Assembly (NCBI GenBank): GCA_019637175.1
Contig: JAHBWD010000016.1
Span: 1-64,000, forward strand
Origin: Labilithrix sp.
GTDB lineage: Bacteria; Myxococcota_A; Polyangia; Polyangiales; Polyangiaceae
Direction: 5' to 3'
DNA: 64,000 nt
Position numbers and translations under genes: made by a program
The notes under the pieces: model-generated
The model's input: the letters and a program-made list of their open reading frames with translations, nothing else
Database searches by the model: none
Told to the model about the DNA's origin: nothing
Shown here: positions 35,843 to 45,647 of the stretch, in pieces
Position numbering within the stretch: the first letter of the stretch is position 1
Layout: each line of letters begins with the position of its first letter

Positions 35843-35871
35843 CATGAATTGGAATATTCTTCCAGTTCATG
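35843..35871. promoter_or_regulatory. Operator-like palindrome overlapping the SDR start codon
   Basis: A 29-bp near-perfect inverted repeat with halves of the form CATGAAYTGGAA around a central AT-rich GAATATTC. It spans the SDR start codon (35869) and lies 6 bases from the TetR start. A TetR dimer bound here would block both genes. Confidence 0.6.
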
Positions 35872-36681
35872 ACCGAGCATGACGTCATCGTCACCGGGGC
35901 TTCGCGCGGGATCGGCAGGGCGCTGGCCCGGGCGCTCGCAGCCAAAGGTCGCCGCCTCGTGCTCGTCGCGCGCGACGCGGCGGCGCTCGAGACGCTCGCG
36001 CGCGAGGTGGAAGCGCGCGGCGCGGCCGCCGCCGTCGTGCCCGGCGATCTCGGCTCGCTCGCCCGCGCCCGCGCGCTCGGCGACCGCCTCGCGACCATCG
36101 CCCGCCCGGGCGCCGCGCTCGTTCACAACGCAGGGCTCTGGCCCTCCGAGCGCGTCATCACCGACGGCGGGCTCGAGGCCGCCTTCGTGGTCAACCACCT
36201 CGGCGGGCTCGCGCTCCAAGCGCCGCTGCTCGACGCGCGGCGGCTCGGGCGCATCATGGTCGTGAGCGCCGGACTGATCCTCAAGGGCCGCTTCGATCCC
36301 CAGCGCACGCCGACGGGCGCTGACTTCTCTCGCCTCCGCACCTACTGCACGACGAAGCTCTGCTTCGCGATCGCGATGCGCGACGTCGCCGCGGCTCACC
36401 CGGAGGTCGACGTCGTCGTCTTGCACCCCGGCGTGGTCAACACGGGTCTCGGCGCGCAGCGCGGTCCGATCGGCGTCCTCCTCTCGCTCGTCAAGCGCGC
36501 TTGGGAGTCGCCCGACGTCTGCGCCGAGCGCCTCGCGCGCATCTTCGCGCGCGAGCGCTGGTCGACGGCGGGCGAGGCGAAGTGGCTCGTCGAAGAAGCC
36601 GAGCAGCCGTGGCCCGAGATCGCCGACGATCCGTCGACGCGCGACGCCGTGCGAAGAGCGACGGCGCGCTGGTTGTCATAG
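35869..36681 (+). CDS. Short-chain dehydrogenase/reductase
   Basis: 270 residues. Cofactor motif TGASRGIG at 10-17, NAG at about 86-88, and active-site Tyr-Lys as YCTTK near 155-159. Its R39-type basic residue after strand 2 (LVLVARD) suggests NADP. The C-terminal part (WLVEEAEQPWPEIADD) is not distinctive. Divergent from the TetR gene across a shared palindrome, so probably induced by a small molecule. It ends 5 bases from bioB. Confidence 0.88.
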   Translation: MTEHDVIVTGASRGIGRALARALAAKGRRLVLVARDAAALETLAREVEARGAAAAVVPGDLGSLARARALGDRLATIARPGAALVHNAGLWPSERVITDGGLEAAFVVNHLGGLALQAPLLDARRLGRIMVVSAGLILKGRFDPQRTPTGADFSRLRTYCTTKLCFAIAMRDVAAAHPEVDVVVLHPGVVNTGLGAQRGPIGVLLSLVKRAWESPDVCAERLARIFARERWSTAGEAKWLVEEAEQPWPEIADDPSTRDAVRRATARWLS

Positions 36682-36686
36682 CAGCG

Positions 36687-37664
36687 TCACTCGGCCGAAG
36701 GCTCGGCGAGCGAGCGCGCACGCGGCGGCATCGCGGCGAGACCGGCGTCGCGAATGAGCGAGAGATCGGCCTCCTCGTCCGGGTTCGGCGTCGTGAGGAG
36801 CTTCTCGCCGTAGAAGATCGAGTTCGCGCCCGCGAGCATGCACATGAGCTGCGCCTCGCGCGAGAGCGACGTGCGCCCGGCGGAGAGACGCACGCGCGTC
36901 TTCGGCATCAAGATGCGCGCGACGGCGATCATGCGCACGAGATCGAGCGGATCGACCGGCGGCATCGCGGCGAGCGGCGTTCCCTCGATCGGAACGAGCG
37001 CGTTGATCGGCACGCTCTCCGGCTGCGGCTCGAGGTTCGCGAGCGTGCGGAGCATCTCGCAGCGATCATCGACGCTCTCGCCCATCCCGATGATCCCGCC
37101 CGAGCAGACCGTCACCCCCGCCTTGCGAACGTTCTCCAGCGTGCGAAGGCGATCGTCGAACGAGCGCGTCTTGATGATCGAGCGGTAGTTCTCGCGACTC
37201 GTATCGAGGTTGTGGTTGTACGCGTCGAGCCCGGCTTCGGCCAGGCGACGCGCTTGCTCCTCGGTCAGCATGCCGAGCGTGACGCACGCCTCGAGCCCCA
37301 GATCCTTCACGCCGCGGACCATCGCGAGGACGCGATCGAAGGCCGGGCCGTCCTTCACCTCGCGCCACGCCGCACCCATGCAGAAGCGAGTCGAGCCGAG
37401 CTCCTTCGCCCGGCGCGCGCTCGCGATGACGTGCTCGACGTCGAGCATCTTCTCCGGACCCACGTTCGTCTCGTAGTGGCTCGACTGCGGGCAGTAGGCG
37501 CAGTCTTCGGCGCAACCGCCCGTCTTCACGCTGAGCAGCGTGCAGAGCTGGACCTCGTTGTCCGGGTGGTGCGCGCGGTGCACCGCGCGCGCCTCGTCGA
37601 GGAGCGGCAGCAGGGGCCTGTCGTAGAGCGCGCGAACCTGGGCCCGGGAGTACGTCTCGGTCAT
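36687..37664 (-). CDS. bioB: Biotin synthase
   Basis: 325 residues. The radical-SAM motif is [11 protein letters not shown], and [25 protein letters not shown] and [15 protein letters not shown] match BioB, including residues that bind the second cluster. It inserts sulfur into dethiobiotin. Other bio genes are not in the window. Confidence 0.96.
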   Translation of the reverse strand: MTETYSRAQVRALYDRPLLPLLDEARAVHRAHHPDNEVQLCTLLSVKTGGCAEDCAYCPQSSHYETNVGPEKMLDVEHVIASARRAKELGSTRFCMGAAWREVKDGPAFDRVLAMVRGVKDLGLEACVTLGMLTEEQARRLAEAGLDAYNHNLDTSRENYRSIIKTRSFDDRLRTLENVRKAGVTVCSGGIIGMGESVDDRCEMLRTLANLEPQPESVPINALVPIEGTPLAAMPPVDPLDLVRMIAVARILMPKTRVRLSAGRTSLSREAQLMCMLAGANSIFYGEKLLTTPNPDEEADLSLIRDAGLAAMPPRARSLAEPSAE

Positions 37665-37711
37665 CGGGCCGGCACCCTACAAGAAGGCGTCAAGGGGTCA
37701 AGGGGCTGCGA

Positions 37712-39361
37712 TCAGGCGTCTTCTTGCCCGCTCGCCCCGCCCTCCCCGCCCTCCCCGCCGGCCTCGCTGTCGCGCTGGAACATGCGGCCGATCGTGTTCC
37801 GTCCGATCGCGAGCCGGCGGGCGGCCTCGGCCTTGTTGCCGTCGCAGGCGTCGAGGATGGCCGTCACGTAGCGTCGCGACGCCTCGTCGAGCGTGAGGCC
37901 GATCGGGATGGCGACCGAATCGCTCGGCGCCGGCGCTGCGGCGCTGCTCGTCGCGGCCGCCGCCGCCGTCGGCGGCCTCCGCGCGCGCGGGAGATGCGCG
38001 GGGCCGATGCGTCCGTCGGGGGCGAGCACGACGGCCGACTCGATCCAGTGCTCGAGCTCGCGCACGTTGCCCGGCCACGCGTGCGCGCGCAGGAGCGCGA
38101 CGGCCTCGGGCGCGAGCACGGGCGAGGGACGACCGTAGCGCTTGGCGTACATGTCCGCGAAGTGACGCGCGAGCTGCTCGATCTCGTTTTCGCCCCTCGC
38201 GCGGAGCGGCGGGATCTCGATCTCGACGACGCGGACCCGATAATAGAGATCCTCGCGGAAGCGACCCTCCGAGACGAGGCGCTCGAGATCGTGGTGCGTC
38301 GCGCACACGACGCGCACGTCGGAAGAGAGCGTCTGCCGGCCGCCGACGCGCTCGAACATGCGCTCCTGGAGAAAGCGCAGGAGCTTGCCCTGCATGTCGT
38401 GGGGGAGATCGCCGATCTCGTCGAGGAAGAGCGTTCCCCCTTGGGCCATCTCGACCTTGCCGGGCACGCGCCGATCGGCGCCGGTGAACGCGCCGCGCTC
38501 GTGACCGAAGAGCTCGCTCTCGACGAGCTGCGCCGGCAGCGTCGTGCAGTCGACGATGACGAACGGCCCCGCCTGGCGGCTCGAGTTGACGTGAATCGCG
38601 CGGGAAAAGAGGCCCTTGCCCGTCCCCGTCTCGCCACGGAGGAGCACCGTCGCGTCGGTCTGCGCGGCGAGCGTCACGCGCTCGTAGACCGCGCGCAGCT
38701 CGTCGCTCCTGCCGACGATACGGTTGAACGGGCCGCGCAGCGTGAGGCCCGCGCTCGACGCGTCGGCGGGCCTCAGCGTCGTCAGCGAGAGGGCGCGCGC
38801 GATCTGGTTCGCGAGCGCCACGAGGTACTTCTCGTCTTCTTCGTCGAACGCCGCCCCGCTCGCGTCCGAGCGCGGCGCGCGGTTCAAGAGCTGGAGCACG
38901 CCGCGCACGGGGCCGGGCTCGCGACCCGCGCCGCTCGACGGCTCTTCGCGGATGGGCACCGCGAGGATGGCGCGGGTGGTGTAGCCGGTCGCCTTGTCGA
39001 CCGACGGATCGAAGCGCGGATCGATCGCCGCGTCGGCGATCCGCACGGTCTCGCCGGTTCGCGCCACCCACCCGGCGATGCCCCGCGCGAGGGGGAGGCG
39101 CAAGGCCGGGAGCTCCGGGAGCACGGCGACGCGCGTGACCAGATCGCCGTGCTCGGCGTCGACGAGCCAGATCGTCGCGCGCTCGGCGGAGAGCGCCTCG
39201 GCGACTCGCTCGCACGCCGTCGCGAGGAGCGCGTCGAAGTCGACCTCGCGCGTCAGGAGCGAGGCGAGATCGACCAAGAGCGAGAGTCGGTTGACCATCG
39301 AGTCGTGCGGCGGCAAGAGCGTCGCTCGTTCGAAGGTAGCGTCCGACGTCACGCTCTGCAT
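37712..39361 (-). CDS. GAF-domain sigma-54 activator (enhancer-binding protein)
   Basis: 549 residues. An N-terminal GAF domain at about 25-190 ([20 protein letters not shown]), then a sigma-54 AAA+ domain with Walker A GETGTGKG, the sigma-54 loop GAFTGA, Walker [13 protein letters not shown] and the R-finger region. An Ala-rich linker and a FIS-type helix-turn-helix follow ([29 protein letters not shown]). Walker A has G after K where T or S is usual (GKGLFSR), which is unusual. It likely activates sigma-54 promoters in response to a GAF ligand. Confidence 0.93.
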   Translation of the reverse strand: MQSVTSDATFERATLLPPHDSMVNRLSLLVDLASLLTREVDFDALLATACERVAEALSAERATIWLVDAEHGDLVTRVAVLPELPALRLPLARGIAGWVARTGETVRIADAAIDPRFDPSVDKATGYTTRAILAVPIREEPSSGAGREPGPVRGVLQLLNRAPRSDASGAAFDEEDEKYLVALANQIARALSLTTLRPADASSAGLTLRGPFNRIVGRSDELRAVYERVTLAAQTDATVLLRGETGTGKGLFSRAIHVNSSRQAGPFVIVDCTTLPAQLVESELFGHERGAFTGADRRVPGKVEMAQGGTLFLDEIGDLPHDMQGKLLRFLQERMFERVGGRQTLSSDVRVVCATHHDLERLVSEGRFREDLYYRVRVVEIEIPPLRARGENEIEQLARHFADMYAKRYGRPSPVLAPEAVALLRAHAWPGNVRELEHWIESAVVLAPDGRIGPAHLPRARRPPTAAAAATSSAAAPAPSDSVAIPIGLTLDEASRRYVTAILDACDGNKAEAARRLAIGRNTIGRMFQRDSEAGGEGGEGGASGQEDA

Positions 39362-39386
39362 AGCCCTCGCGATTCCGTCGAAACCG

Positions 39387-40229
39387 TCACGCTGCGCGCT
39401 TTCCCGCGAGGGGCTGCGTCAGATCCATCACCATCCCCTCTCGCGCCGCGACGCTCGACGCGTAGAGGGCCTGGGCGCGCGCCTCGAAGTCCGCGACGTG
39501 CGCGTCGCTCCGCATCGGATCATGGTGGAAGAGCACGTACGTGCCGACGCCGGCCGCGCGCGCGAGCTCCGCGCCGTCGACGTACGTCGAGTGACCCCAG
39601 CCGACCTTCGTGCGGTACTCCTCGGGCGAGTACTGCGAGTCGTAGATCAGCACGTCGGCGCCTTGCGCGAGCGTCTTGAGCGCGGGGTCGACGCACGCGT
39701 AGTGCTCGGTGTCGGTCGCGTACACCACGCTCTTGCCTTCGTGCTCGATGCGATAGGCGACGACGCCGCCCGGGTGATTGCCCTTCGCGACGGTGACCTT
39801 CACCTCGCCGCCGATGTCGAAGGTCTCGCCGAGCTTCACCTCTCGCGTGGCGATCTTGGCGCCGAGCTCGTCGAGGCGCACCGGGAACACCGGCGCGGTC
39901 ATCTGATGGCCGAGCGCCTCGCGCACGCTCATGACGCCGTTCTGACCGCCGACGATCGTGAGATCGGTCCCCTTCATGTAGACCGGCACGAAGAACGGGA
40001 GGCCCTGGATGTGATCCCAGTGATAGTGCGAGAGCAGCAGCGTCAAGGCGAGCGGCTGCGGCTCGCGCAAGAGCGCGTTGCCGAGTCCGCGGAGGCCGGT
40101 GCCCGCGTCGAGCACGATGCGTGTCTCGCCGCAGACGAGCTCGACGCAGCTCGTGTTGCCGCCGACGGCGGCGGTGTCCGGCCCGGGTGATGCGATGCTT
40201 CCACGAACGCCCCAGAATCGAATGCGCAT
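39387..40229 (-). CDS. MBL-fold metallohydrolase
   Basis: 280 residues from the ATG at 40229 ([16 protein letters not shown]). The metal site is HYHWDHIQG, with further His/Asp in [14 protein letters not shown] and [10 protein letters not shown], arranged as in the beta-lactamase-fold hydrolases that include PhnP-like and response-regulator-linked enzymes. It could be a cyclic-nucleotide or phosphodiester hydrolase (inference). Confidence 0.85.
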   Translation of the reverse strand: MRIRFWGVRGSIASPGPDTAAVGGNTSCVELVCGETRIVLDAGTGLRGLGNALLREPQPLALTLLLSHYHWDHIQGLPFFVPVYMKGTDLTIVGGQNGVMSVREALGHQMTAPVFPVRLDELGAKIATREVKLGETFDIGGEVKVTVAKGNHPGGVVAYRIEHEGKSVVYATDTEHYACVDPALKTLAQGADVLIYDSQYSPEEYRTKVGWGHSTYVDGAELARAAGVGTYVLFHHDPMRSDAHVADFEARAQALYASSVAAREGMVMDLTQPLAGKRAA

Positions 40230-40373
40230 GGCCCGCCCCTCTACAAGTCCGGTGCCATCCGCCGGGACCTCGGAAATGCGCGCAAATCCGGCAGTCGCGC
40301 CCGTTCGGCGCCCCTCGACGGAGCAGCGTCGAGCCCCGTTTTGGTGCACGTCCTCCCGAGGTATCCTCGCCGC

Positions 40374-40721
40374 ATGGCCCTCGTGCTCATCGCAGACGAC
40401 TCGGCCGTGGCGCGTGTGTCGGTCGCAAGACGTGTGCGCGCCGCGGGCATCGAGGTGGTCGAAGAAGAGTCGGCGGCGGGGGCTTCGGCCGTCGACGCGA
40501 GCGGGCTCGCCTGCGCGCTGCTCGATATCGAGCTCGGCGACGGCGACGGCACCGAGGTCGCCGAGCGCCTCCGCGAGCGACGAGAGACACTACCGATCGC
40601 GTTCTTCTCGAGCACGCGCGCGCCCGAGATCCTCGCGCGCGCGGCCGCGTTCGGTCCCGTCTTCGCCAAGCCCGATCAGCTCGATCAGGCCGTCGATTGG
40701 ATTCGCAAGTCGGCGGTCTGA
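40374..40721 (+). CDS. Lone receiver-domain protein
   Basis: 115 residues from an ATG at 40374. Acidic pair in VLIADDSAVARV, acceptor Asp in CALLDIELGDGDG, Ser in FFSSTRAP and Lys in FAKPDQ. No output domain. It converges on the histidine kinase with a 2-base gap but is not in an obvious pair with it. Confidence 0.85.
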   Translation: MALVLIADDSAVARVSVARRVRAAGIEVVEEESAAGASAVDASGLACALLDIELGDGDGTEVAERLRERRETLPIAFFSSTRAPEILARAAAFGPVFAKPDQLDQAVDWIRKSAV

Positions 40722-40723
40722 CC

Positions 40724-41734
40724 TCAGCGAGGAAGCTCGACGCGGACGCAGACGCGCGGCGGCCCCATCTCGACGAAGCGAATCGTCCCTCCGTGGGCCT
40801 CGATCGCCGCGCGCACGATCGCGAGGCCGAGCCCGGAGCCCTTGCCGTCGCCCGACTTGGGCGCGCGATCGAAGAGGCGTCTCCGCGCGTCGCGGGGGAT
40901 CGCGGACGGCTCGTTCACCATGTCCATCACGATCGAGCCCTTCGCCGGGGACACCGCGATCGCCACGCGCCCGCCGGGCGTAGCGCTCACCGCGTTCTCG
41001 AGCAGGTTGCCGATCGCGCGCGCGATCGCCGCCGGATCGCACCGCACGCCGGCCGCCTCCGCGACGTCGCAGTCCACCGTCACGCGCGTCGCCTCGGCGA
41101 GCGGCGCGATCCGAGCGAGCGCCTCCTCCACGAGATCGCCCATCTTCGCCGATCGATCGGGCGGCATGGCGACCGTCTCGTAACGCGCGAGAGTCACGAG
41201 ATCCGCGAGCGTTCGCTCGAGCTGATCGGTCGAGCGCCGCAGGTTCTTCACGAAGCGCCGCGCCGTCGCCGGATCGTCGAGCGCGTCGTCGTCGAGGATC
41301 TCGAGCGTGGCGCGGAGCGCGGCGACTGGCGTCTTGAGATCGTGCCACGCGTCGCGCAGGAACGCGGCCGCGTAGGGCTTGCCCTCGAGCTCCTGCCGCA
41401 TGCTGGTGAGCGCGCGCGCGAGGCGTCGGACCTCGCTCCCCTCCCCGCGCGGGAGGCGCGCGCCGTGCTCGCCCTCGGCGATGCGCGTCGCCGCTTCGGT
41501 CAGCGCCTCGATCGGACGCGCGAGCCGCGCGCCGACGATCGCCGCGCCCGCGGCGGCGATCGGCAAGAGGATCGCCGCCAGCACGAGCGCCTTCGGCGTC
41601 AAGCTCGCGAGGCGCCCCCAGAGCCCGAGGGAGCTCTCGTCTTCGAGGATCGCGTAGACGCCCGTCGTCAGCGCACCCAGCATCGCCGACGCCGCGAGCG
41701 CGACGAAGATCCGGGCGCGCAGCGAGCGCGTCAC
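40724..41734 (-). CDS. Membrane sensor histidine kinase
   Basis: 336 residues. Two N-terminal membrane helices (about 9-28 and 47-70) enclose a short periplasmic loop, followed by a HAMP domain. The H box is AWHDLKTPVAAL, the N box AIGNLLENAVSATP and the G2 box KGSGLGLAIV. Its start overlaps the response regulator stop (ATGA), so the two form a pair. Confidence 0.93.
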   Translation of the reverse strand: MTRSLRARIFVALAASAMLGALTTGVYAILEDESSLGLWGRLASLTPKALVLAAILLPIAAAGAAIVGARLARPIEALTEAATRIAEGEHGARLPRGEGSEVRRLARALTSMRQELEGKPYAAAFLRDAWHDLKTPVAALRATLEILDDDALDDPATARRFVKNLRRSTDQLERTLADLVTLARYETVAMPPDRSAKMGDLVEEALARIAPLAEATRVTVDCDVAEAAGVRCDPAAIARAIGNLLENAVSATPGGRVAIAVSPAKGSIVMDMVNEPSAIPRDARRRLFDRAPKSGDGKGSGLGLAIVRAAIEAHGGTIRFVEMGPPRVCVRVELPR

Positions 41735-42411
41735 GGCGCTTCTCGCAGGCGAAAGCCGACGCCGCGGACGGTCTCGACGAGCGGAGGCGCGCCGGCCTCG
41801 GCGAGCTTGCGGCGCAGCGCCTTCAGGTGGGAGTCGACCGTACGCTCCGTGAGCGCATGCGCTTCACCCCACACGCGGGAGACGAGGTGCTCGCGCGTTC
41901 GAACGCGTCCCGGCGCCTCGGCGAGCACGACGAGCAAGTCGAGCTCGGTCTTGGTGAGCCCGAGCGCGGCGCCTTCGTAGGTCGCGCGACGCCGATCGAC
42001 GTCGATCGCGAGGCCCGGCGGCCCGACCGGGGGCGACGGCTCTCCGCGCTCTCCGCGACGGAGCACCGCGCGGACGCGGGCGACGAGCGCGCGCGGAGAG
42101 AACGGCTTCGTCACGTAGTCGTCGGCGCCCGCTTCGAGCGCGGCGACGCAGTCGACGTCCTCGTCACGGCTCGTGAGGACGATGACGCGCGGGCGCATCG
42201 CCGACTGCGCGCGCAGATCGTCGAGGAGGGAGAAGCCGCTGCCGTCAGGCAGACCGAGATCGAGGATCACGACGTCCGCAAGCGGCGCGCGTGACCTCGC
42301 CTGGGCGAGCGTCGCGGCGACCTCGACGCTCATCGCATCTCGCTGAAACGAATGGACGATCGCGTCGGCGATCGCCCCGTCGTCTTCGACGATCAGAGCC
42401 CGCGGCGCCAC
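41731..42411 (-). CDS. OmpR-type response regulator
   Basis: 226 residues from a GTG at 42411 (an adjacent GTG at 42414 is an alternative), with GAGG just upstream. A receiver domain (LIVEDDGAIADA, acceptor Asp in VILDLGLPDGSG, Lys in VTKPFSP) is followed by a winged-helix domain (LTKTELDLLVVLAEAPGRV, LTERTVDSHLKALRRKL). Partner of the kinase encoded immediately downstream. Confidence 0.94.
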   Translation of the reverse strand: MAPRALIVEDDGAIADAIVHSFQRDAMSVEVAATLAQARSRAPLADVVILDLGLPDGSGFSLLDDLRAQSAMRPRVIVLTSRDEDVDCVAALEAGADDYVTKPFSPRALVARVRAVLRRGERGEPSPPVGPPGLAIDVDRRRATYEGAALGLTKTELDLLVVLAEAPGRVRTREHLVSRVWGEAHALTERTVDSHLKALRRKLAEAGAPPLVETVRGVGFRLREAP

Positions 42412-42543
42412 CACGCCGCCTCGAACGATCGGCGCGCGCGGATTGTTCCCGTGCTCGGCGCTTCGCGATCTCCTCGAAGCCTCCTCGCGGCCTCCCCGCA
42501 GACACCCCGAACGTCCGGTACGAAAACCCTCGGAGGTCAATCG

Positions 42544-43113
42544 ATGACGGAATCGAGCACGTGGACGGGGAGGCTCCTCGAGGGCGCAGAAGAGACGACA
42601 TGGCGCATGGAAGCGCGGCGCTTCGTCGAAGGCGTCGGGCTCGCGGCCCTGTTCGGCGGGGCGATCGGCCTCCGGTCGCCGCACGCCGGCGCGCTCACAC
42701 ACGCGCTCGGCGTCGCGGTCGGCTTCCTCGGCGTCGGGCTCCTCGCGGTCCCCGCGCTCGCGATCGTCCTCGCGCTCGCCGACGCGTCGACGTCGGCGCT
42801 GGCGCTCGGACGCGCGACCTCGCGCGCGGTCGCGACCGCCGGGCTCGTGCTCGCGGGCCTCGCACCGGGCGCGGCGCTCTTCGCGGTTTCGGTCGAGGAC
42901 GCCGTGACGGTGACCGTCGTCGCGTCCGGCGGGCTCGTGCTCGCGGGCGCGCTCGCGATGCGATCGTTCGCCCACGAGATCGGACCTCAGCTCGACGCCG
43001 CGCGCGCGAGGCACGCGACGAGGATCGCGCTCCCGTGCTTCCTCGCCTTCGCGGGCGTGCTCGGCGCGCGCATCTGGTGGGTGATGCTCCCGACGCTGCG
43101 AGGTGGCCTGTGA
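42544..43113 (+). CDS. Membrane protein of unknown function
   Basis: 189 residues from an ATG at 42544. Four or five hydrophobic segments are visible (VGLAALFGGAIGLRS, ALGVAVGFLGVGLLAVPALA, AGLVLAGLAPGAALFAVSVE, VTVVASGGLVLAGALAM). No motif recognised. First of three genes joined by GTGA overlaps, divergent from the response regulator. Confidence 0.75.
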   Translation: MTESSTWTGRLLEGAEETTWRMEARRFVEGVGLAALFGGAIGLRSPHAGALTHALGVAVGFLGVGLLAVPALAIVLALADASTSALALGRATSRAVATAGLVLAGLAPGAALFAVSVEDAVTVTVVASGGLVLAGALAMRSFAHEIGPQLDAARARHATRIALPCFLAFAGVLGARIWWVMLPTLRGGL

Positions 43114-43778
43114 TCGACGCCGCCTTGCTGAGCCGCATCTTGCGCTCCCCCGCCGACGTCGCGCGCGCGTGCCGCGCCGATCGCGACGTGGCTGCCATCG
43201 CGCGAAACGCGCTCGTCACGATCGTGGTCTCCGCGGCCCTCTTCGGCGCGACGGTCGGATCGTGGCGCGGCGGCCGCCAGATCCTCTTCTCGGCGATGAA
43301 GATGCCGGTCGGTCTCGTCGGGACGCTCGCGCTCTCGATCCCGGCGTTCTACGCGCTCGCCGCGGTCTTCGGGCGGCCGTGGCCGCTCCGCGCGGTGCTC
43401 TCGCTCGCGCTCGTCGGCGGCGCGCGCTTCTCGCTGTCGCTGCTCGCGATGACGCCGCTCTTGTGGCTCACGATCGACTTCGGCGCGCCGTATCACGCGG
43501 TGAAGCTCGTCGCCGTGATCGCGTACGCGCTCGCCGGCGTCTCGGGGCTCGAGGTCCTCGTCCGTGGGCTCGGCGACGGCGAGGGCAAGCGCGTCACGAT
43601 CACGCTCTTCGTCGCGATCTTCACGCTGCTCGGCGCGCAGAACGCGTGGATCTTGCGACCGTACCTCGGCCGCCCGTCGGATCCCGAACCGCCTCTCTTC
43701 ACGCGCGAGCGCGAGGGCGGCGTGATCGTGCAGGTCGTGAAGAGCCTGCGCGAGATCGGATCGAAGGCCGCGCCGTGA
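43110..43778 (+). CDS. Membrane protein, possibly Yip1-like
   Basis: 222 residues from a GTG at 43110 overlapping the previous stop. Five predicted helices (ALVTIVVSAALFGATVGSW, LVGTLALSIPAFYALAAVF, FSLSLLAMTPLLWLTI, LVAVIAYALAGVSGLEVLV, ITLFVAIFTLLGAQNAWIL). The layout resembles Yip1-type membrane proteins but I cannot assign it with confidence. Middle gene of the three. Confidence 0.65.
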   Translation: MIDAALLSRILRSPADVARACRADRDVAAIARNALVTIVVSAALFGATVGSWRGGRQILFSAMKMPVGLVGTLALSIPAFYALAAVFGRPWPLRAVLSLALVGGARFSLSLLAMTPLLWLTIDFGAPYHAVKLVAVIAYALAGVSGLEVLVRGLGDGEGKRVTITLFVAIFTLLGAQNAWILRPYLGRPSDPEPPLFTREREGGVIVQVVKSLREIGSKAAP

Positions 43779-44434
43779 GCCTCCGCGATCTGCTCCTCGT
43801 CTACGGCGTCGTCGGTCTCGGGTGTGGACTCGCCGTCTGGCGGCGCGCGACCGATCGCGGTCTCGGCGCGGTCCTCTCGGCGCTCGCGACCGTTCCGCTG
43901 TGGCCGTTGTGGGCGCCGTTCGCGCTCATGCCCTCGCCGCTCGCGAAGCACGCGAAGGAGAGCGACGCGATCGTCGCGCGCGTCGAGAAGGCCCTCGCCG
44001 AGGCGGTCGACGCCGCGGCCGAGACGCCGATGAGCGAGATCTTCTCTCGAAGCGTCGCCGGGCGCATCGCGACCCAGGTCCGTGCCGTTGCCGCGCGGCT
44101 CCGGGAGCTCGAGGCGCTCTCGGCGCAGACCCACTTCGACCGCGGGGCGTCCGCCCAGCGGCTCGCCGATCTCGAGCAGCGCGGCGCGCCCGAGCGCGCG
44201 ATCGCCACGGCGCGCCTCCAGCACGACAGCCTCCTGCGGCTCGCCGATCTCCGCGCGGCCGACGCGCAGGCGCTCGAAGAGCTCGCCGATCTGCTCGACG
44301 CGCTCCGCACGCAGCTCGTCCTCGCGCGCTACGCAGGCGCGTCGGACGACGGCGCCTCCGCGATCGTCGGTGAGGTGTGGGCGCGGCTCGAAGGTCTGGG
44401 CGCGGCGCTCGATCAGGCGCCCCACGCCCCGTGA
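43775..44434 (+). CDS. Coiled-coil protein with N-terminal membrane anchor
   Basis: 219 residues from a GTG at 43775, coupled to the preceding gene. One or two N-terminal hydrophobic helices (LLLVYGVVGLGCGLAVW, AVLSALATVPLWPLWAPFAL) are followed by a long Ala/Arg/Leu/Glu-rich helical region likely to form a coiled coil on the cytoplasmic side. Not recognised. Shares an operon with two other membrane proteins. Confidence 0.75.
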   Translation: MSLRDLLLVYGVVGLGCGLAVWRRATDRGLGAVLSALATVPLWPLWAPFALMPSPLAKHAKESDAIVARVEKALAEAVDAAAETPMSEIFSRSVAGRIATQVRAVAARLRELEALSAQTHFDRGASAQRLADLEQRGAPERAIATARLQHDSLLRLADLRAADAQALEELADLLDALRTQLVLARYAGASDDGASAIVGEVWARLEGLGAALDQAPHAP

Positions 44435-44453
44435 GCGCTCGTTCGTTCGTCCG

Positions 44454-45542
44454 TCAGAACGTCGCGGCCGCGCGCGCGATCTCCTTCTCGATGAGCCCTT
44501 GCTGCATGAGCTGCTTCAGGTGCATCTCGAAGGTCTGCATCCCGTAGGGATGCGTTCCCTTCTCCATGAGCTCCTTCATCGAGGGGTTTCCTTCGGGCCG
44601 CTTGATCGCCTCGCGCACCGTGCCGGTCGCGACGAGCACCTCCGCGGCGAGCACGAGGCCCGAGCCGTCTTTGCGCGGCAAGAGCCGCTGGGCGATGACG
44701 CCCTGGAGCGTGTCGCCGATGCGCTCGCGCATCTCCTCGGTGGAGCCCGGCTGCCCCTTCGGCGCCAGGGCGAGCATGCGGCCGACCGTGCGCGTGACGT
44801 CGGGCGTGTGCAGCGTCGAGAGCACGAGGTGTCCCGTCTCCGCCGCCTTGAGCGCGATGTCGAGCGTCGTCTCGTCACGGATCTCGCCGACGAGGATCAC
44901 GTCGGGATCCTGCCGGAGCGCGGCGCGCAAGGCGTCGGCGAAGGTGCCGGTGTCGATCCCGACCTCGCGCTGGCTGATGCTCGACTTGTCGTCTTCGTGG
45001 AGGAACTCGATCGGATCTTCGATCGTCACGATGTGGAGCGGCTGCGTTCGGTTCAGGTGGCCGATCATCGCCGCGAGCGTCGAGCTCTTGCCGTTGCCCG
45101 CGGCGCCGACGACGAGCACGAGGCCGCGATCCTTCTCCGCGAGCGGAGCGCACGGCGCGGGCGCGCCGAGCTCTTCGAAGAGCGGGATCTTGACCGGGAT
45201 CGCGCGCATGACGATCCCGATCGTTCCGCGCTGGCGATAGACGTTCACGCGAAAGCGGCCGACGCCCTCGGCGGCGTACGCGCAGTCGTGCTCGCGGAGC
45301 GTCGTGACCTCGGCGCGGATCTTCGGATCCTTGATGACGACGCGGGCGATGTTCTCGGTGTCCTCGGGGCGGAGCGGCTCCGTCCGGAAGAAGACGAGGT
45401 CGCCGCGGACGCGCGCCGCAGGAGGGATGCCGACCTTGAGGTGGATGTCACTCGCCTTGGCGGCGACGGCCTTCGCGAGGAGCTGATTGATGTAGCCCTC
45501 GTTGCCGTAAACGCTCGAGCTAGGCTGCTGGGAGTCGGCCAT
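44454..45542 (-). CDS. pilT: Twitching motility ATPase PilT
   Basis: 362 residues from the ATG at 45542. A retraction ATPase of type IV pili: N-terminal AKASDIHLKVG, Walker A GAAGNGKSS, Walker B LVGEIRDETTLDIALKAA, and the His box (LSTLHTPDVTRTVGRM). Fits PilT. It has no other pil genes nearby. Confidence 0.94.
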   Translation of the reverse strand: MADSQQPSSSVYGNEGYINQLLAKAVAAKASDIHLKVGIPPAARVRGDLVFFRTEPLRPEDTENIARVVIKDPKIRAEVTTLREHDCAYAAEGVGRFRVNVYRQRGTIGIVMRAIPVKIPLFEELGAPAPCAPLAEKDRGLVLVVGAAGNGKSSTLAAMIGHLNRTQPLHIVTIEDPIEFLHEDDKSSISQREVGIDTGTFADALRAALRQDPDVILVGEIRDETTLDIALKAAETGHLVLSTLHTPDVTRTVGRMLALAPKGQPGSTEEMRERIGDTLQGVIAQRLLPRKDGSGLVLAAEVLVATGTVREAIKRPEGNPSMKELMEKGTHPYGMQTFEMHLKQLMQQGLIEKEIARAAATF

Positions 45543-45647
45543 CGTCGGGTGAGGCCAACGTATCTCGACGCGCGCGCGGAAAGAACGCCGTTCCAAACGG
45601 GCAACACCGCTTTGCCACTTTGGAACGCTCGCGGCCGAGCTCGCCCC

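Noticed and set aside
34815..35882. Long continuation of the four-helix-bundle ORF into the TetR region
   Set aside because: Downstream of about 35123 it is antisense to TetR and Arg-rich; the natural end is near 35145 after a one-base shift.
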